Source of the DNA: Gammaproteobacteria bacterium Ga0077536
GTDB lineage: Bacteria > Pseudomonadota > Gammaproteobacteria > Ga0077536
NCBI GenBank assembly: GCA_001464935.1
Contig: LNEL01000059.1
Coordinates: forward strand, 62,001-126,000
DNA length: 64,000 nucleotides
Direction: 5' to 3'
This document shows, one piece after another, positions 27,901 through 35,177 of this stretch. Each line of letters opens with the position of its first letter. Positions within the stretch are counted from its first letter, which is position 1. The notes beneath the pieces are model-generated. The model saw only the letters and a program-made list of their open reading frames with translations. It made no database searches and was not told where the DNA came from. Both the position numbers and the translations under genes were made by a program.

Positions 27901-28413
27901 CCGAACTCGCTGGCGGAACTGCCGACCGGCGAGGACGGACTCATTCTCATCGGCGGCACGCAGGTGATGCTCGGCTATCTCGGCGACGCCGAGCGCACCG
28001 CACAGGTCATCGTCGAGATGGACGGCACGCGCTGGTACAAGACCGGCGACAAGGGTCACCTCGACGAAGACGGCTTCCTGACCATCGTCGACCGCTATTC
28101 GCGCTTCGCGAAACTCGGCGGCGAGATGGTGAGCCTGACGGCCGTCGAAGAGCAGGTGCGACGCGTCGTCGGCAACCCGGAACTCGACCTCTGTGCGGTG
28201 AACCTGCCGGAGCCGAAGAAGGGCGAACAGATCGTGCTGCTGGTCGCCGGCAGCGAGCAGCCGCTCGACGACATCCGCAAGGCGCTGCTGGCGATCGGCG
28301 CGAATCCGCTGACGATCCCGGCGGAATACCGCGAGGTCGCGGAAGTGCCGAAACTCGGCAGCGGCAAGACCGACTTCACGCGCGCGAAGCAGCTCGCGGA
28401 GAGCGTTTTGTGA
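24961..28413 (+). CDS. Three-domain Aas-type protein: LplT-like MFS transporter, PlsC acyltransferase and acyl-ACP synthetase
   Basis: Protein of 1150 aa. Residues about 1-410 form an MFS lysophospholipid transporter (LplT-like, around 12 hydrophobic segments). About 430-620 is a PlsC acyltransferase with NHVSWID (HxxxxD) near 450 and FPEGAISR near 520. About 640-1150 is an AMP-forming acyl-ACP/CoA synthetase with SSGSEGVPKG near 793 and YGATETTP. In E. coli LplT and Aas are separate neighbouring genes that re-acylate lysophosphatidylethanolamine; here all steps are fused. Start at 24961 begins the first membrane segment. A single family 1 repeat arm follows the stop. Confidence 0.95.
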   Translation: MVHLIKLRGFAAFMTMVFLNAFVDLGHKIVVQNTVFKVFDGTTQVVLTAVLNALILLPFVLLFTPAGFLSDRYPKPQVMRVAAAAAVGLTLLITVCYHLGWFWPAFAMTLLLGVQAAIYSPAKYGYIRELVGTTRLTSANGAVQAISTVAILAGVFFFSLLFEGFLADTVPTTPGEALRHIAPIGWWLVGCSVIEFVFALSLPAAPAGAPDLRLDFAHYRRAGYLRDTLKSLKGRESTFLSIVGLAIFWAIAQVVLAVYPEYAEHELHVYNTVIVQGLLACSGIGIVIGSLLSAWLSRDHIETGLVPIGAFGVSFALLLIPSLDALLPQAAAFIMLGIFGGLFVIPLNALIQYNAGEHERGQVIAANNFVQNGVMLAFLGLTVLLSLQGLASRGIFFALLCVAFGGALFTVYKLPHALVRIIASMVITQRYRIEVIGFDRIPQQGGVLLLGNHVSWIDWAVLQIASPRPIRFVMERAIYERWYLKWFLDSFGVIPIGSGASRDALAEVRTALNAGEVVGIFPEGAISRSGHLGEFKRGYETAAKDANGVIVPFYLRGLWGSTFSRSSARLRVLRRGGIRRTIICAFGAQQPLSLPAEQLKRRVFDLSIEAWERYTKRLDTIPSAWLSTAKRMGGDMACADTVSGGLSAWRFITGVLIISRFIRRLCREQHVGLLLPTSNGGAIANMAALMCGKTVVNLNYTASVEATQAALARAGIRTVFTSTRFLDRLEKRGIDGRALVAGATVYPLEDFQPQISQVRRVTTLLQAVVFPAWLLKLLYMKRVPIESPAAILFSSGSEGVPKGVMLSHRNIMANIKQMSDVLNTEDNDVLMATLPIFHAFGLTAATLMPLVEGIPMVCHPDPTDAVNIGKAVAEYRGTILFGTSTFLRLYAKNPRVHHLMFESLRIVVAGAEKLASDVRETFKIKFAKEIYEGYGATETTPVASANLPDRLDTTFWKVQENNKPGTVGMPLPGSSFRIVDPNSLAELPTGEDGLILIGGTQVMLGYLGDAERTAQVIVEMDGTRWYKTGDKGHLDEDGFLTIVDRYSRFAKLGGEMVSLTAVEEQVRRVVGNPELDLCAVNLPEPKKGEQIVLLVAGSEQPLDDIRKALLAIGANPLTIPAEYREVAEVPKLGSGKTDFTRAKQLAESVL

Positions 28414-28464
28414 ACATCGCGGAGGGCTTCGGGGCGATCAGCTACTGGATAGTCGATTAATCCA

Positions 28465-28494
28465 GCCACGGAGAACACAGAGAACACGGAGAAC
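28465..28494. repeat. Family 1 repeat, single arm (copy g)
   Basis: GCCACGGAGAACACAGAGAA continues to CACGGAGAAC, giving a GCCAC cap and three diverged 9-bp units. It starts 52 bp after the Aas stop. I find no facing arm within the next kilobase, so this is a decayed or half element. Confidence 0.7.
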
Positions 28495-28602
28495 AGGAGT
28501 GAGTGGGCGGGCTGCTCAAGATTTTGGGGCGGCGCCTGGACTTCTGCGTTCGGAACTCTCCCCTGAAATTTCCCTGGCCGACATGCAAAACAATTCGTAC
28601 CA

Positions 28603-28785
28603 ATGCGGGTAATGCCAATGACGCCGCAGTTGGACCTCCGCAATCTTCTGCTTCTGTCTGGTGTGTACGCCGGCATGTCAGGTGTTACCGTTTTCGAACG
28701 TCACTTGAACATTCGAACAGCCCTTCCAGGCGTCGGCATCGTGTGCGGCATCAAGCTCGGGCGAATCATGCGTGGCGAGGACTGA
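28603..28785 (+). CDS. Possible small hydrophobic protein, 60 aa
   Basis: Open frame with a plausible membrane-like middle (NLLLLSGVYAGMSGVTVF) and a second hydrophobic piece (ALPGVGIVCGIKLG). It sits in a repeat-rich 1.06-kb gap with no clear ribosome-binding site. Its base composition is less G+C-rich than neighbours and the peptide is not repeat-derived, which argues weakly for a real or recently decayed gene. I recognise no family. Confidence 0.28.
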   Translation: MRVMPMTPQLDLRNLLLLSGVYAGMSGVTVFERHLNIRTALPGVGIVCGIKLGRIMRGED

Positions 28786-28882
28786 ACAGGTGATCGCGAA
28801 TATCGTTCGCTCGCCGAGGTCTTGCGCGAAAACCCGGGTTGCCGTGCAGGTTGCGGTGAAAGTGCGTGTCCGGCGCGCTCGT

Positions 28883-28972
28883 GTAGCCCGGGTGGAGTGC
28901 GCAGCGCGGAACCCGGGAGCAGCCTGCCAGACGCCGCAGATCCCGGGTTCCACTGCGTTCCACCCGGGCTAC
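28883..28972. repeat. Family 2 inverted repeat, copy 3
   Basis: GTAGCCCGGGTGGAGTGCGC at 28883 faces GCGTTCCACCCGGGCTAC ending at 28972. The left flank (GTGCGTGTCCGGCGCGCTC) and interior match copy 1 in the opposite orientation. The module CGCCGTTGGGCTGACACAGG..GCCCGAC follows at 29011-29040, as after copy 2. Confidence 0.8.
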
Positions 28973-29080
28973 ATCGAGCTTTCGTCAGGCCGGGCGAGGC
29001 AAGTGCCTCATCGCCGTTGGGCTGACACAGGAAGCCCGACAGTCATGAGCCCGCCATGGTGAACACTCGGTGTCGCTCGT

Positions 29081-29194
29081 CGTCGCCCGGATGAAGCGCA
29101 GCGAAATCCGGGATCGGGACGGTGCCGACAGTGCCGGGGATGAACGGCGCCGCCGCCGCGGCCCCGGATTTCGCTGCGCTTCATCCGGGCGACG
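29081..29194. repeat. Family 2 variant with a perfect 32-bp inverted repeat, copy 4
   Basis: CGTCGCCCGGATGAAGCGCA followed by GCGAAATCCGGG (29081-29112) is exactly reverse-complemented at 29163-29194, with a 50-bp loop. It lies 108 bp after copy 3, so 28883-29194 is a tandem of two fold-back elements. The rest of 28414-29472 (especially 29195-29472) holds nothing I can support. Confidence 0.85.
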
Positions 29195-29472
29195 AAAAGC
29201 CATGCTCGCGTTGCAAGCGAGCGACTGAAGGGCGTCGGACAAGCACTTCCACAGCACCCGACGGGTGGAGCGGATTTGCGCCTGGTGATTTGGAAGCGGT
29301 CGCGAGCGCAGAGACTCGGTTTGAGATGTCTTGCTCGTCCACGATTCTCTGCAAGCGTCGACATGGGCTCTTCCTCTCTCCTGCCGATCAGGCGACTCCC
29401 TCATGACGCCTGCGATGCGGATTCGCGAAGGCCCCGTTACACTGCAAGCCCGAACACGCTTCGAGCGCGCCG

Positions 29473-30339
29473 ATGTCCGCTGATTTCAAGCCCCTGACGC
29501 TAACGCCCCGCGTGCCACAGTTCGCCGCGCACGCGAGCGGCATCGATCTGTCGCGGCCGCTGCCACCTGAGACGCTGGACGCCGTCCGCGCCGCGTGGCG
29601 CGATTACCCGGTACTGTGCTTCACGGACCAGCACCTGGACCCCGCGAGCCTGCAGGACTTCGCGGCGCAGATCGGGCCTTTTGGCGAGGATCCCTACGTG
29701 GCCCCGCTGCCCGACTTCCCGCACGTGATCGAAGTGAAACGCGAAGCGCGGGAGACCGCGCCGATCTTCGGCAGCCAGTGGCATTCGGACTGGAGTTTCC
29801 AGGCCACGCCGCCGAGCGCGACGCTGCTCTATGGCGCCGAGATTCCGCCGAGCGGCGGCGACACGGTCTTCGCCGACTGCGTGGCCGCCTACGCCGCGCT
29901 GTCGCCGACGATGCAGTCGCTGCTCGCCGGCCTGAACGGCGTGCACACGGCGGCGCCCGCCTATGGCCCGAAGGGACTGTTCTCCCGCGATGACGCCAGC
30001 CGTTCGATGCGGATCATCGTCTCGAGCGACGCCGAACGCTGCGAGGTGCACCCGCTGGTGCGCCGCCATCCGGAATCGGGCCGCCCCGCGTTGTACGTCA
30101 ATCACGTCTACACGGTTGGCATCGAAGGCATGCGCAGGGACGAAAGCCGCGCGCTGCTGGAGTTCCTGTTCGGGCATCTGACACAGCCCGAGTTCGTCCA
30201 TCGGCATCGCTGGCAGCCGGGATCGCTGCTGATGTGGGACAACCGCCGCGTGGTGCACTTCGCCGACGGCGGCTACGAAGGCCACCGCCGCCTGATGTAT
30301 CGCAGCACGCTCGCCGGCGAGCGGCCCGTCCGCGCCTGA
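29473..30339 (+). CDS. TauD/TfdA-family Fe(II)/2-oxoglutarate dioxygenase
   Basis: Dioxygenase of 288 aa with the facial triad His-X-Asp in QWHSDWSF (near 104-106) and the distal His in DNRRVVHFA (near 262). The 2-oxoglutarate-binding Arg lies in RLMYRST. Length and layout match taurine/2,4-D-type enzymes that hydroxylate small acids. The substrate is unknown. The EamA transporter 40 bp downstream on the same strand probably forms an operon with it. Confidence 0.92.
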   Translation: MSADFKPLTLTPRVPQFAAHASGIDLSRPLPPETLDAVRAAWRDYPVLCFTDQHLDPASLQDFAAQIGPFGEDPYVAPLPDFPHVIEVKREARETAPIFGSQWHSDWSFQATPPSATLLYGAEIPPSGGDTVFADCVAAYAALSPTMQSLLAGLNGVHTAAPAYGPKGLFSRDDASRSMRIIVSSDAERCEVHPLVRRHPESGRPALYVNHVYTVGIEGMRRDESRALLEFLFGHLTQPEFVHRHRWQPGSLLMWDNRRVVHFADGGYEGHRRLMYRSTLAGERPVRA

Positions 30340-30379
30340 ACCCGCGCGCGCCCGCGCGCGCCTTGGCCCACGCTCACCG

Positions 30380-31234
30380 ATGCCCCACGCTGCCCTGCTG
30401 CCACTGCTGAGCCTGCTCGCCTCCTCCGTGATGTGGGGCCTCGCGTGGTTGCCGTTGCAGGCGCTGCGCAAGACCGGCATCGACGGCATCCTCGTCGTCA
30501 CGATCGCGTTCGGCACGGCGGGTTTGCTGATGCTGCCCCTGCTGTGGCGACAACGCGCGGCCTGGCGCGGCGGCAAGCGCTGGCTGCTCGCCATCGCGCT
30601 CCTCGGCGGCTTCGCCAACGTGGCGTTCACGCTCGCGATCTCCTACGGCGAAGTCGTGCGCGTGATGGTGCTGTTCTACCTGCTGCCCGCGTGGGGCGTG
30701 CTCGGCGGCTGGCTGTTCCTCGGCGAGCGCATGAGCCTGACGCGCGTGCTGACGATGCTGGCCGCGCTCGGCGGTGCCGGGCTCATGCTCGGCGCGGACG
30801 CGCTGCTCGGCCTCGAACTGGTGTGGCAGGACTGGCTCGCGATCGGCTGCGGGCTCGCGTTCACCGGTAACAATCTGCTGTTCCGGCAACGCCAGGAACT
30901 GCCGGTCGCCAGCAAGTCGGCGGCGATGCTGCTCGGCACGCCGCTGCTCGCCTGCGGCATCGTCGCGCTCGGCCTGCAGTCGATCTCCGTACCGGAAGCC
31001 TCCGCCGCCGGTGGCGCGGTGCTCTACGGCCTGTGGGTGGTCGTCGCCACGTTCCTCGTGCAGTACGGCGTGACGCATCTCGAAGCGGGCCGCGTGGCGA
31101 TCCTCATCATTCTCGAACTGGTGGTCGCGGTGCTCTCTGCCGTGCTGCTCGGTGCGGACAGCTTGAGCCCGCGCGAAGCAGCCGGCGTCGCGCTGGTGCT
31201 GGCGGCCGCGATCGCCGAAGCGCGCGCGGCGTGA
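30380..31234 (+). CDS. EamA/DMT-family membrane transporter
   Basis: Protein of 284 aa with about ten hydrophobic segments in two EamA repeats (for example GVLGGWLFLGERMSLTRVL closing the first and a matching SLSPREAAGVALVLAAA at the end). Such carriers export metabolites or amino acids. It directly follows the TauD-like gene. A G+C-rich hairpin follows the stop. Confidence 0.9.
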   Translation: MPHAALLPLLSLLASSVMWGLAWLPLQALRKTGIDGILVVTIAFGTAGLLMLPLLWRQRAAWRGGKRWLLAIALLGGFANVAFTLAISYGEVVRVMVLFYLLPAWGVLGGWLFLGERMSLTRVLTMLAALGGAGLMLGADALLGLELVWQDWLAIGCGLAFTGNNLLFRQRQELPVASKSAAMLLGTPLLACGIVALGLQSISVPEASAAGGAVLYGLWVVVATFLVQYGVTHLEAGRVAILIILELVVAVLSAVLLGADSLSPREAAGVALVLAAAIAEARAA

Positions 31235-31245
31235 GCCACACGACA

Positions 31246-31280
31246 CGAACGCCCGCACAGCCATGATCTGCGGGCGTTCG
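31246..31280 (+). terminator. Hairpin after EamA gene
   Basis: CGAACGCCCGCA (31246-31257) and TGCGGGCGTTCG (31269-31280) make a perfect 12-bp stem with an 11-nt loop, 12 bp after the EamA stop. There is no following T-run, so it is a candidate transcript end rather than a standard intrinsic terminator. Confidence 0.45.
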
Positions 31281-31384
31281 CGAGCGGGCGTGCTTCACAC
31301 TATTGCCGCACCGCCGCGCTTGTGTGCGCCACGCGCGTTCAGCACCATGGCGAGACAATAAACACACAACAGGGAGGGTTCCCG

Positions 31385-32014
31385 ATGCGTCATTACCTGG
31401 CAGTCATCACTTTGCTCAGCGCCTCGACCTTCGTCGAAGCCGCCACGCTGACCGTGCACAATACCGGCGTCGACAGCAGCGATTCCGTCGTTGCCGCCGG
31501 TGAGGCCACGAATTTCTGGACCCTGAGCGCCCAGCCGGCCGGTGCCGGCCTGAGCCTCGGCGCGAACCCCGTGCGCTTCAAGCACCCGTCCTACTTCGCC
31601 GACACCGCGACCTCCGCGTGGGTCGCCGGCAGCACCAACGGCGTCGACAATGTGGTCGGCGGTTTTGCATATCAACTGACGGTCGATCTGACCGGCTTCG
31701 ATCCCGACAGCGCGGTGATCAGCGGCATCTTCGGCACCGACAACGACGGCAGCATCGCGCTGAACGGCAACGCGCCCGTCGCGACCACCGCGTTCGCCGG
31801 CTTCGGCGCGCCAACCGCCTTCACCTTCAGCGACGGCTTCGTCGCCGGGCTGAACACGATCACGGTCGCCTTCAACAACGGCGGTGGCCCGACGGCCTTC
31901 CACGTGCAGTTCTCGACGGCCACCGCGAGCCCCGTACCGCTGCCCGGTGCGTTGGGTCTGCTGGCCGGCGGCATCGCCGGCCTCGGCTTCCTGCGCGGCC
32001 GCCGCGACGCCTGA
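31385..32014 (+). CDS. VPLPA-CTERM sorting-domain protein
   Basis: Secreted protein of 209 aa. It has a signal peptide (ends VEAA), a beta-rich body with many Gly, Asn, Thr and Asp residues (TVHNTGVDSSD, FGTDNDGSIALNGN), and a C-terminal VPLPGALGLLAGGIAGLGFL ending in an Arg-rich tail. That C-terminal tripartite signal is the VPLPA/PEP-CTERM type, which is recognised by exosortase. No exosortase gene is in this window. GGGAGG precedes the ATG. The body resembles carbohydrate-binding extracellular domains only in a general way. Confidence 0.85.
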   Translation: MRHYLAVITLLSASTFVEAATLTVHNTGVDSSDSVVAAGEATNFWTLSAQPAGAGLSLGANPVRFKHPSYFADTATSAWVAGSTNGVDNVVGGFAYQLTVDLTGFDPDSAVISGIFGTDNDGSIALNGNAPVATTAFAGFGAPTAFTFSDGFVAGLNTITVAFNNGGGPTAFHVQFSTATASPVPLPGALGLLAGGIAGLGFLRGRRDA

Positions 32015-32025
32015 TCGGCAACAGC

Positions 32026-32054
32026 CCCGGACGTCGGTGGCCCCGGCGTCCGGG
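32026..32054. terminator. Hairpin between convergent genes
   Basis: CCCGGACG (32026-32033) and CGTCCGGG (32047-32054) form an 8-bp stem with a 13-nt loop between the VPLPA-CTERM stop and the oxygenase stop. Symmetric, so it could serve both transcripts; no T-tract. Confidence 0.4.
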
Positions 32055-32077
32055 ACCGGTGTCCGACCAGGCTTCCG

Positions 32078-33112
32078 CTACCGCCCGCGCCGCAACCCCG
32101 CCTGCCCGAACGACGACAGCCCGACGGATCCCGGCGGCAGCTGCAGTTCGCCGCGTTCGAGCCGGGTTTTGAGATAAGTGAAGCTCTGACAGTTCTGCGC
32201 GTGCAGATGCTCGCCGGCAATGAGGGGCGCGCGCGGCGGCTCGTCGGCGCGCACGAAGCGCGGCAGCGGCGCCACGCGCGTGGCGTAGTCGACATTGAAG
32301 AACAGCGGAAACGAGTAGCGCTCTTCGCGCACCTTGCGCACGCGATGCGTGGTGGCGAGGAATTCGCCGTTGGTCCACAGCTCGAGCATGTCGCCAATGT
32401 TGACGATGAACGCGCCGGGCACCGGGGGCGCGGCTATCCAGTCGCCGGCGCCGTTCAGCACTTCGAGCCCGGGCGCCGTTGCGTGCAGCAGCGTGAAGCA
32501 TTCGTAGTCGGTGTGCGCGCCGATGCCCTGCGCGTCGGCGGCATTCGCATCGAACGGGTAGTGCACGAGGCGCAACTGCGACGGCGGGCGGGTGATGAAC
32601 GCATCGAAGAACGAGGCACCTTCGCCGATGGCGAGCGCGAAGCCGCGGAACATCGCGCGCCCGAGCGCGAACACCGCGTCGTAGTACGCGCTGACGGCCT
32701 CGCGAAAACCCGGGAGCGCCGGCCACTGGTTGGGCCCGAGCAGCGGGTTGCCGGCAAGATAGTCCGGATCGTTCGCCGGCAGCTCGAACCCGAGGTCGAA
32801 GGCCTCTTTGCGATCCTTCGTGCCGCCGGCGTAGATCTCTTCGCCTTCCGGCACATAGCCGCGATGGTTCGTCGACTGTCCGATGTAGACCGCCATCTTG
32901 TCGGCGAGCGGCCGCGCAAAGAAGCCTTGCGCGGCCTGCACGAGGCCGTCGAACAGCGCCGGTGCGATGCCATGCCCGCTGACGTACAGAAAGCCGACCT
33001 CTCGCGCGGCGCGGCCCAGGGCCGCCGCGACTTCCGCCTGCGCGTCGGGCCCGCCGCGCAGCCCCGACACGTCGACGATCGGCAGTTCGGAGAACGCCTG
33101 CAGCCGGCTCAT
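32078..33112 (-). CDS. Isopenicillin N synthase-like Fe(II)/2-oxoglutarate oxygenase
   Basis: Oxygenase of 344 aa with the N-terminal DIOX_N region (ELPIVDVSGLRG) and the 2OG-FeII domain: HTD near 198-200 (GAHTDYECFTLL), distal His near 253 (ATTHRV) and the RYSFPLFF segment with the 2-oxoglutarate Arg. It is 7 bp downstream of the urea-type binding protein gene, so the two are co-transcribed. The substrate may be linked to what that protein binds, but this is inference. Confidence 0.9.
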   Translation of the reverse strand: MSRLQAFSELPIVDVSGLRGGPDAQAEVAAALGRAAREVGFLYVSGHGIAPALFDGLVQAAQGFFARPLADKMAVYIGQSTNHRGYVPEGEEIYAGGTKDRKEAFDLGFELPANDPDYLAGNPLLGPNQWPALPGFREAVSAYYDAVFALGRAMFRGFALAIGEGASFFDAFITRPPSQLRLVHYPFDANAADAQGIGAHTDYECFTLLHATAPGLEVLNGAGDWIAAPPVPGAFIVNIGDMLELWTNGEFLATTHRVRKVREERYSFPLFFNVDYATRVAPLPRFVRADEPPRAPLIAGEHLHAQNCQSFTYLKTRLERGELQLPPGSVGLSSFGQAGLRRGR

Positions 33113-33119
33113 GTCGCGC

Positions 33120-34193
33120 TCAGAGCTTGCCGTCCGCCGCCATGCCCGTGTAGTCGGCGTTGAAGCGCAGCTTCACGTTGGCCTTGTCGCCGAGGATCTC
33201 GCCGTTCGGCAGTTCGATGCCGATCGCGTCCTTGCTCTTCGCCGCTTCGCCGAGCAGGCCGTGCTCGAACGCGAACGTCCGGACGAGTTCCATGATCGTC
33301 TTCAGCTTCGGATCGCGCAGGAAGGTGACGGCTTCTGCCGGCTTGTAATAGAGATACGTGGTCGCGAGCTGCGTGTCGTAGCCGGCGAGATCGGTGCCCG
33401 ACGCTTCGGCCATCGCGGTGCGCGCGTCCTGCGCCGTTGCACTGTCGCCCTGCATCGCCGCCAAGGTTTCATACCACGCGCCGATCAACGCCTTGCCGAA
33501 CGCCGGGTTGTCCTTGAGGGTGTCGGTGCTGACGATGCCGATGTCCATGATCTCGCCCGGAATCATCGACGAGTCGAACACCACGGACGCGTCTGGTGAC
33601 GCTTCGATCTGCGCGAGACCGGGCTTCCACGCGACCATCGCGACCGTTTCCGGTGTGCCCCACGCCGGCACGTAGTCCGCATCTGAGATGTTGATGGTCG
33701 ACACGTCCTGCTCGCTGAGCCCGGCGCTGGTCAGCGCGCGGGTCAGCAGGTAGTGCGATACCGACAGCTCGACGAGGCTGACCTTGAGCCCTTTGACATC
33801 GGCGAGCTTCTTGCCGGCGCCCTTGATCACCATCGCGTCGTTGCCGTTCGAGTAGTCGCCGAGGATCAGCGCCGTGGTGTCGACGCCGCCGGCCGCCGGA
33901 ATGGTCAACGCGTCCATGTTGGTCGCGAGCACGCCGTCGAATTCGCCGGCGGTGAACTGGTTGATCGATTCGATGTAGTCGTTGAACTGGGTCAGCTCGA
34001 TGGTGATGCCGTACTTGTCGGCCCACTTCTTCAGGATGCCGGACTGGTCCGCGTAGACCCACGGCATGAAGCCGGCGTAGATCGACCACGCCATCTTGAA
34101 CGCCTTCTTCTCGGCCGCGTCGGCCGGCGCCTGCACGAGGCAGGCGAGGACGGCGACGGCCGCCATCAGCATGCGGGGGAATCTTCTGTTCAT
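33120..34193 (-). CDS. ABC transporter periplasmic binding protein of the urea carboxylase-associated type
   Basis: Binding protein of 357 aa with a signal peptide (cleavage near ADAAEK). Its MAWSIYAGFMPWVYADQSGI and NQFTAGEFDGVLATNMDAL segments match the NMT1-like subfamily often found beside urea carboxylase genes. Here no urea carboxylase, permease or ATPase is adjacent; instead an IPNS-like oxygenase follows after 7 bp. GGAG lies about 8 bp before the ATG. Its transporter partners must be elsewhere if it works in uptake. Confidence 0.88.
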   Translation of the reverse strand: MNRRFPRMLMAAVAVLACLVQAPADAAEKKAFKMAWSIYAGFMPWVYADQSGILKKWADKYGITIELTQFNDYIESINQFTAGEFDGVLATNMDALTIPAAGGVDTTALILGDYSNGNDAMVIKGAGKKLADVKGLKVSLVELSVSHYLLTRALTSAGLSEQDVSTINISDADYVPAWGTPETVAMVAWKPGLAQIEASPDASVVFDSSMIPGEIMDIGIVSTDTLKDNPAFGKALIGAWYETLAAMQGDSATAQDARTAMAEASGTDLAGYDTQLATTYLYYKPAEAVTFLRDPKLKTIMELVRTFAFEHGLLGEAAKSKDAIGIELPNGEILGDKANVKLRFNADYTGMAADGKL

Positions 34194-34245
34194 GGGCGCG
34201 CTCCAGGTGGTGGGGTGATTCAGCCTTGCAATTTCGCGACCGGTT

Positions 34246-35028
34246 TCAGCCGGTCAGCAGCGAGAGGTCGCCTTCGGCTTCGACCACGTCGTAGCGACGT
34301 GTGCACGCATCGACGAAGCGCAGGCTCTGGCCATCGCAGCGAACCTTGAACGTGAGGCCTTCGCGCCACGGCAGGCTCGAGCGTTCGATGCGCCAGGCCA
34401 GGGGGCCGACGCTGCCGAAGGACAGCTCGCAGTCGATCAGCGCGAGCTGCGCGTCGCGGTCGGCCGCTGCCGCCACGCAGGCTGCGAGATCGGGCAGGTT
34501 CGGCAGGCTGACGCTGCGGTCGACGGCGAGCATGAAGACGTCGCCGGCGCGCACGAGGCTGACCGCCCGCCCGTCCGTCGCGTCGCGCAGGCGCAGCGCC
34601 ACGCAGCGCGCCGCGTCGCCGATCGCGGCGCGATGCCAGTGTTCGATATACGGAATGTCTCGCCCCACCTCGAGCATGTAGTCGGCTTCGAAGCTCAGCT
34701 GGCCGCAGTCGGAGTAGATCGCCTGCGGCTGAAAGTCGATCTCGCGTCCCCATTCGAACCAGCCGTGCTCATGGCGCAGCCGCCCCGCAAAGCCTTCCTG
34801 GCGCACGAGCCAGGCGAGCTGAGCGTCGGTGACGTCGGTGAGCTCGCGCGTGGCGCTGAAATCGGGCCGGGCCGCGGGCTGCCGCAGATCGATGTAGAGC
34901 CCAGGCCCCTGCAGCCAGTGCACAGAGGTCGTGACGTCGCGGCGGCCGTCGGGCCATTCGATCAGCGAGCGGGTCCACAGGCCCGGCAGATTCGCCAGCG
35001 AGGGAGAGGTGTTGTCGTCAGCGTTCAT
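34246..35028 (-). CDS. Conserved-looking hypothetical protein, 260 aa
   Basis: Soluble protein with no signal peptide or membrane segment. It is rich in Trp-containing beta-like segments (LPGLWTRSLIEWPDG, HEHGWFEWGREIDFQP, GPLAWRIERSSLPW), suggesting a beta-barrel or lipocalin-like fold. I do not recognise a family with confidence. It is 52 bp upstream of the binding-protein gene on the same strand, so it may be the first gene of that operon. Confidence 0.75.
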   Translation of the reverse strand: MNADDNTSPSLANLPGLWTRSLIEWPDGRRDVTTSVHWLQGPGLYIDLRQPAARPDFSATRELTDVTDAQLAWLVRQEGFAGRLRHEHGWFEWGREIDFQPQAIYSDCGQLSFEADYMLEVGRDIPYIEHWHRAAIGDAARCVALRLRDATDGRAVSLVRAGDVFMLAVDRSVSLPNLPDLAACVAAAADRDAQLALIDCELSFGSVGPLAWRIERSSLPWREGLTFKVRCDGQSLRFVDACTRRYDVVEAEGDLSLLTG

Positions 35029-35177
35029 GATGACGATGGTAGGGCCGCTGCGGGCGCCGCTGTAGCGGGTGCGCGACTATGCCCGGCATCGACACCATCT
35101 ATGGCGGCCGTGTCGTTTGGCGGCAAAGAAGCACCGCGCGGGTGCGCGCGGCGCCACGATGGGGAGCGCGTGGATCG

